Shown here in pieces: positions 59,620-64,000 of a stretch of DNA of 64,000 bases. Numbering within the stretch: position 1 is the stretch's first letter; each line of letters starts with the position of its first letter. The notes under the pieces are model-generated. The model did not search any database and was not told where the DNA came from. It was given only the letters and a program-made list of their open reading frames with translations. The position numbers were made by a program, and so were the translations under genes. Location of the stretch: the NCBI GenBank assembly GCA_034359265.1, contig CP136892.1, forward strand, positions 14,184,501 to 14,248,500. The letters run 5' to 3'. The stretch comes from Canna indica. Lineage: Eukaryota; Streptophyta; Magnoliopsida; Zingiberales; Cannaceae.

Positions 59620-62600
59620 TCACTCTTTGGCTGTTTTGTTAGTCGGGCCACCTACCCAGTACTGCTTAACAGCGACCAAAATCTTTTCCGGTAGAAGAGG
59701 ACCATCTTCATGATCCACCATCTTTGACTTCCATCTCATTCCAGAAACCATCCTCTTCACCTTCATCAGGATAGCAACTTTATCGCGGAATATGACTGCA
59801 CCTTCAGGCCTTAAAATTCGATCCATTTCTAAAAGAATATCCTCCATCTTGCATCTGCATCATTTCATGAAACACAATTGAGTAGATAGGGTCATAGGGT
59901 TGACAATATGCCGTGAAGAAATGCTTCAAAGTTTGCGACTATCAAGTTTTTAGGTAAAAGCATAAAAACTAAATTAGCGGCAGTTTTTGCAAATTTCACC
60001 GTAACAAGTATTGGGTAAATATCTTTAGCAGCATTTTTTTGCAAGGGTCAAAATAGTTAATATTTGTATTGGGAAAAACAATCTTCAGTGGCATTCTTTT
60101 GTAATTGATGCAAATGAGGTAAATTTGCAACATATAAGTACAAAGTATTTTTGGTCAAAGTCATACCTTTTCATTATCAAATGAATAAGTGCAACCCAGT
60201 AATTTTGCAGTTGCTATATGCTTAAGTAGCTTTTTCAAATTAAGCATTGCAATAATCCATATTTGTAGTAGAGTGGATGTCTTATGGCACCTTAACATGG
60301 TCCACTAGTAATGTGTAATGATATTTGTGAAGAAAACAGAATTGACAAACTTACTTGTTCTTGTACAAGCTAAAAACACCATTGGCATGAATAAGGTCAT
60401 ATGTCCTTGGATAAGTTGAGAAACCTTCACACCTGCATAAGAGAAACACAAGGTTGCTATAAATACAAAATTCGCAATGAACAGAATTATACCAATATAA
60501 TTTAAAAAAATTAACCTTTTTACACATATTTAAATGTCATTGAGAAAATAAATAGTGTGAGTACAATATAGTTAATGACTTATATAGTTCTTATAATATT
60601 CATGTTGTCGTTCATCAAGTGCTCCAATATAATATCTCTCTCTCTCTCTCTCTTAATATATTGAGTCCATTATATTAAAACTTTTATGCATGCACACACA
60701 TATATATACCAATGCATAAATATATATAATCGTTTTTGTGAATTCTAAATTCATGTCAATTAATAATTATATACAGCATAATGTCATGATTTTGGTAACA
60801 TATATTTGTCATGTTCACTTGAATTTATGTATAGAGTCAATTGGTATTTATCTGATTAAAGGGTGACCTAGTGCACGAAGCATCCCACTTTTTTGGGTCC
60901 TGGGGAGGGTTGGTATTATGTGATTCAATTATAATAATGTCTACTTTGAGTATATGTAATGCAAATTAAAATTTAGTAATATAAACTTGTTATATCTTAA
61001 AGATATATATTGTATCATAGAACTTTGCAAGATAACTTTAACCAAATAATTAAAATATCAATCAAAGTAAACAAAATAATATAATTTATATAGCTTATAT
61101 AAATAAAGCATGAGTGAAAAGTAAAAAAAGAAACAAAATAGAATTAAAAGATAATAAAAAGTTAATCTTCATAAATATTAGCAAAAAGATATACTTTTCT
61201 GTATTCCAAAAATATTAAGTAACATTATAAATAATATTTTAAATAAAAATAATAGTGCGTATGTATAACCAAATAAAAAGGCAATATAATAAATAATTAG
61301 ATTATATAAATAATAAAAAATATAGCAAACTTCTTCCAAGAGAAAAAAGTCATCTAATACCTAAATAAAAAACTGTTTAATAAAAAATTATATAGATTAT
61401 ATTTGTTTTTCTTCAAATATTATTTTAAACAAATTATATAAAAAAATATTTTAATATCATTATCGAAAAATCAAGAACTATAAATATTCTTGGTTTTTTA
61501 AAAATATAGGTCTATATAGAGTAGGAATATGAAAAAAGTTTATATAAAAACAAAAAATCGAAATATATTATAAAAAATAAAAAAATAAAAAATAATTGAT
61601 AAAGAAAAAAAATCATATAATTGTAAACCATATATAGATTATGTTTGCTTCTATATATAATTTTTTTTTACAAAATAAATTTTCTAAGAAGAAAAGTAAG
61701 CTAGCACTATTATCTTTCAATAAAAAATCAAAGCTAATAGAAAAACTAATAAATCTATACAACCTAAAATATATAGATTTTGACCTATAATGTCAACAAT
61801 AAAATAAATTGCTTTTATAAAAAATAGTAATAATTTCATGAGTAAAATCTATTAGAAAGTGAAAAGCTCTATATCATTGAATATTTTATAGATTTACAAA
61901 TAGTTGAAAATAAAGTAAAATCTTCGGAAAGTAAAAACCAAAGCTTACACAAATTATAAAAAATATTATATTTAATCTTGAAATTATTATTTTATTTTGG
62001 AGTAGGATTAAAAACAAAGATATAAACTGAAAAAAAAAAACAAAGGTAATGCAAAAAAATAAAATAATTTATGCAACTTAAAAGAAAATCAATCATTAAA
62101 ATATAAAATATTTTAATATTTATAAAAATAAACTAGAACAAGACAAGTTATAGTTAAAAATTACATACATATATATATTATTAAAAAAATACTTTAGCAC
62201 CTTTAAGTGTGACTTGAGAATGAAATAAAGTTAAACACCAACTAGGGAAAAAATTGATGACAAGGTGGGAGTTAGGCTTTGAAGATAGTTGAGAAGAAAG
62301 ACAAAAAAGATTGTAGGAGAAGATGATAACAGCGTTGGTCAAATTATCATGTGTTGGGAGTGTGGAGACAATGTTATATATTCTTTTAACAAGTTTGAAA
62401 ATTCTAAAATAACTTTCATATGTAAATACATGTTGAGAAAATAGTTCATTTATTTATTTTTACCATAAATTATATTAGTAATTGAAGTATTAGTCAATAG
62501 TATAATCTCATTAAGTCGCCAATTGTTGCATTGTATAATTTCCTATAAGCCAAATTTCATTTCAATTTGGCTCTCCTAGTGAGACAATTAAAAATGGATC

Positions 62601-63141
62601 TATATATGTAATTTTAAAATGAACCCATATAAATATTTTTGCAATTGTAAATGTATTTTTATGATTGCCAACCACAAATAAATTGCCAAGTGACAAAAAA
62701 TATAACATAATGTATACTGCAGCAATCTTAACACTAAAGAAGTAAACATACCAGTCATGATACATGCCAATCAGCCCTCTTTCATATATAGCACCCAGAG
62801 TAGATTTCTGAGCAATAGTGGGCACTACATTCATCACCCACAGTTGAGGTGATTCAATTGCAGCTGCAAAACTACCCAGTCCTGCATTCATATCCATTAT
62901 ATTCCGGTATCGTCCAGTGTCAAGATATTTGTTTATTCTTTTGTAAGCTTTGACATGTTTCCTCCACAATCTGTTGTCTTCCTCATATGATTCAGCTGAT
63001 AAACCAGGTACAGAGCCACTAGCAATTCTAGGAGGTACAGCATTTAATCTTTCTGGAAATGTCTTCAGCTCTCCTCCGGCGACCTCTTCAGGGTTGTCAA
63101 CGTCTGGAAAAGGAACTACACATGCTTCCATCTTTTTGTAC
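59620..63141 (-). CDS. PMT2-like putative methyltransferase (DUF248), 3' part
   Basis: Three - strand exons, 62752-63141, 60355-60432 and 59620-59854 (TGA), read in phase for the last 233 residues. Segments match plant PMT family C-termini: [52 protein letters not shown] (SAM-binding-like motif), [61 protein letters not shown] and [20 protein letters not shown]. These are type II Golgi membrane proteins thought to methylate pectic polysaccharides, known from family context. The N-terminal exons (membrane anchor, first half of the domain) lie beyond 64000; the upstream exon should end in a Trp codon split TG|G. It is closest to the PMT2/PMT14/PMT15-like group; the exact member is undecided. 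Confidence 0.92.
60433..62751 (-). other. Very AT-rich PMT intron
   Basis: A 2.3-kb intron. Bases 60950-62230 are almost wholly A/T with short aaataaaa words and no coding sequence. A CT microsatellite lies at its low-coordinate end. A degraded AT-rich transposon is possible but no ends are visible. Confidence 0.6.
60635..60653. repeat. CT microsatellite in PMT intron
   Basis: About nine uninterrupted TC dinucleotides on the + strand, within the AT-rich intron. Confidence 0.85.
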
Positions 63142-64000
63142 CTAGTATCACCAAGAAATGGTTAAAGGAATTATGGCAAAAGCAGGAGAATACAAACTAG
63201 AAATTTAACAGCAGTATACAGGTAAGTAATATTTCATTCCATTAAACAGAAAACACTTCTATGAAGTAGTTCACACAGAACGTGAGCCTTTAAGTTAAAT
63301 AACTTTGAAGATATTGAGATATGTTGCAGATTTCTCATACAGATACAGGAATGGGAAAAGTTGCTACTTGATCATACAGAAATTTCACAAACTCATCTTA
63401 GCATATCTAAAGTTCTTTACATTTTCCTGCTTTTTATGAGAAGGCTTCATGATGCCTGTAGAGAAGTGATACTGGTTCATATTATCAACAGATTAAGATA
63501 AAGGAATATCATTAAAAATAAGATTTCATATATAACTGTGCAAGTATATAACTGCAGCTCTAGTATCAATTTAAATAGGTAATTTTTATAAGATCTTAGA
63601 TCTGATACTGCTAACAAAGCTGTTGAATATTCCATCAACTCTTCAACTAATAGCTAAGAGCCAGAAGAATTGTACCTAAAATAGACCAAGGGAAGCCAGT
63701 CAACAAGTTGATGAACTACCAACATGCTAAGTAACAACTTACAAATTGCATATGTGCTACTTCTATATATAAATATATTCAACAATAAAAATATAAAATA
63801 GTCTTGAGCATACAAAACACAGTTGAATTGCACAACTAAACCACATTATAAGTTGTATAAAAAGGCACAAGGAAGAATAAAAACCATAGATTTAGCTGCA
63901 TCTAGAAAAAGGAAAATGTCAGAAAAGATACAAACATTTAAAAATCAGAAAAGATTTCTTTTAAAGAATTTGTATCTGGTTTGTCTTTTCATTTACTTTA
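63142..64000 (-). other. PMT intron running off the window
   Basis: Begins (in gene sense, at its 3' end) with the acceptor tactag before exon 62752-63141. I searched by eye on the - strand for the preceding conserved exon (ending DDVW-type) and found none, so the intron continues beyond the edge. No other feature seen. Confidence 0.6.

Overview
The window is nuclear DNA from a flowering plant. The evidence is intron-split genes with GT-AG boundaries, plant-specific families (HVA22, a bHLH47/POPEYE-like factor, a PMT-type methyltransferase), a plastid tRNA gene embedded in nuclear sequence, and a dense load of plant-type transposons (L1-like LINEs, hAT MITEs, a TRIM, a copia-type LTR, a CACTA end). 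The species cannot be named from sequence alone. No bacterial, phage or CRISPR features are present.

Five protein-coding genes could be reconstructed exon by exon. (1) 53-4213, + strand: DNMT2/TRDMT1, the tRNA C38 cytosine-5 methyltransferase, lacking only its first exon, which lies off the left edge. (2) 8572-11283, - strand: a complete 193-aa HVA22/DP1-family ER membrane-shaping protein in five exons. (3) 27423-32041, - strand: a complete 248-aa bHLH factor of the bHLH47/POPEYE type in four coding exons. (4) 45569-57764, + strand: a complete 2186-aa THADA homologue (DUF2428, ARM repeats) in four exons, the plant partner of the Trm7/FTSJ1 tRNA ribose methyltransferase. (5) 59620-63141, - strand: the last three coding exons of a PMT2-like putative Golgi methyltransferase that runs off the right edge. 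All splice phases in these models close without frameshift.

The spaces between genes are mostly mobile DNA. A near-full-length but dead L1-type LINE (about 14295-20738, + strand) is bounded by a 14-bp target duplication and a poly-A tail. A second LINE remnant (about 22212-24830, - strand) carries an insertion. A third, of the same broad family as the first (36818 to about 43870, - strand), holds a probable solo copia-type LTR and a 461-bp hAT MITE, and meets a CACTA-type terminus at its 3' end. More hAT MITEs sit in the DNMT2 and bHLH47 introns and upstream of HVA22. A 323-bp TRIM sits in a bHLH47 intron. Just upstream of THADA is a nuclear insertion of plastid DNA with a full trnL-CAA, next to a perfect 133-bp tandem duplication. 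THADA intron 1 holds a nested inverted-repeat element.

Two of the five genes (DNMT2 and THADA) belong to neighbouring anticodon-loop modification pathways (positions 38 and 32). I found no evidence of an operon-like or novel multi-gene system. The notable content is the transposon stratigraphy, the plastid-DNA insertion and several unusual repeats.
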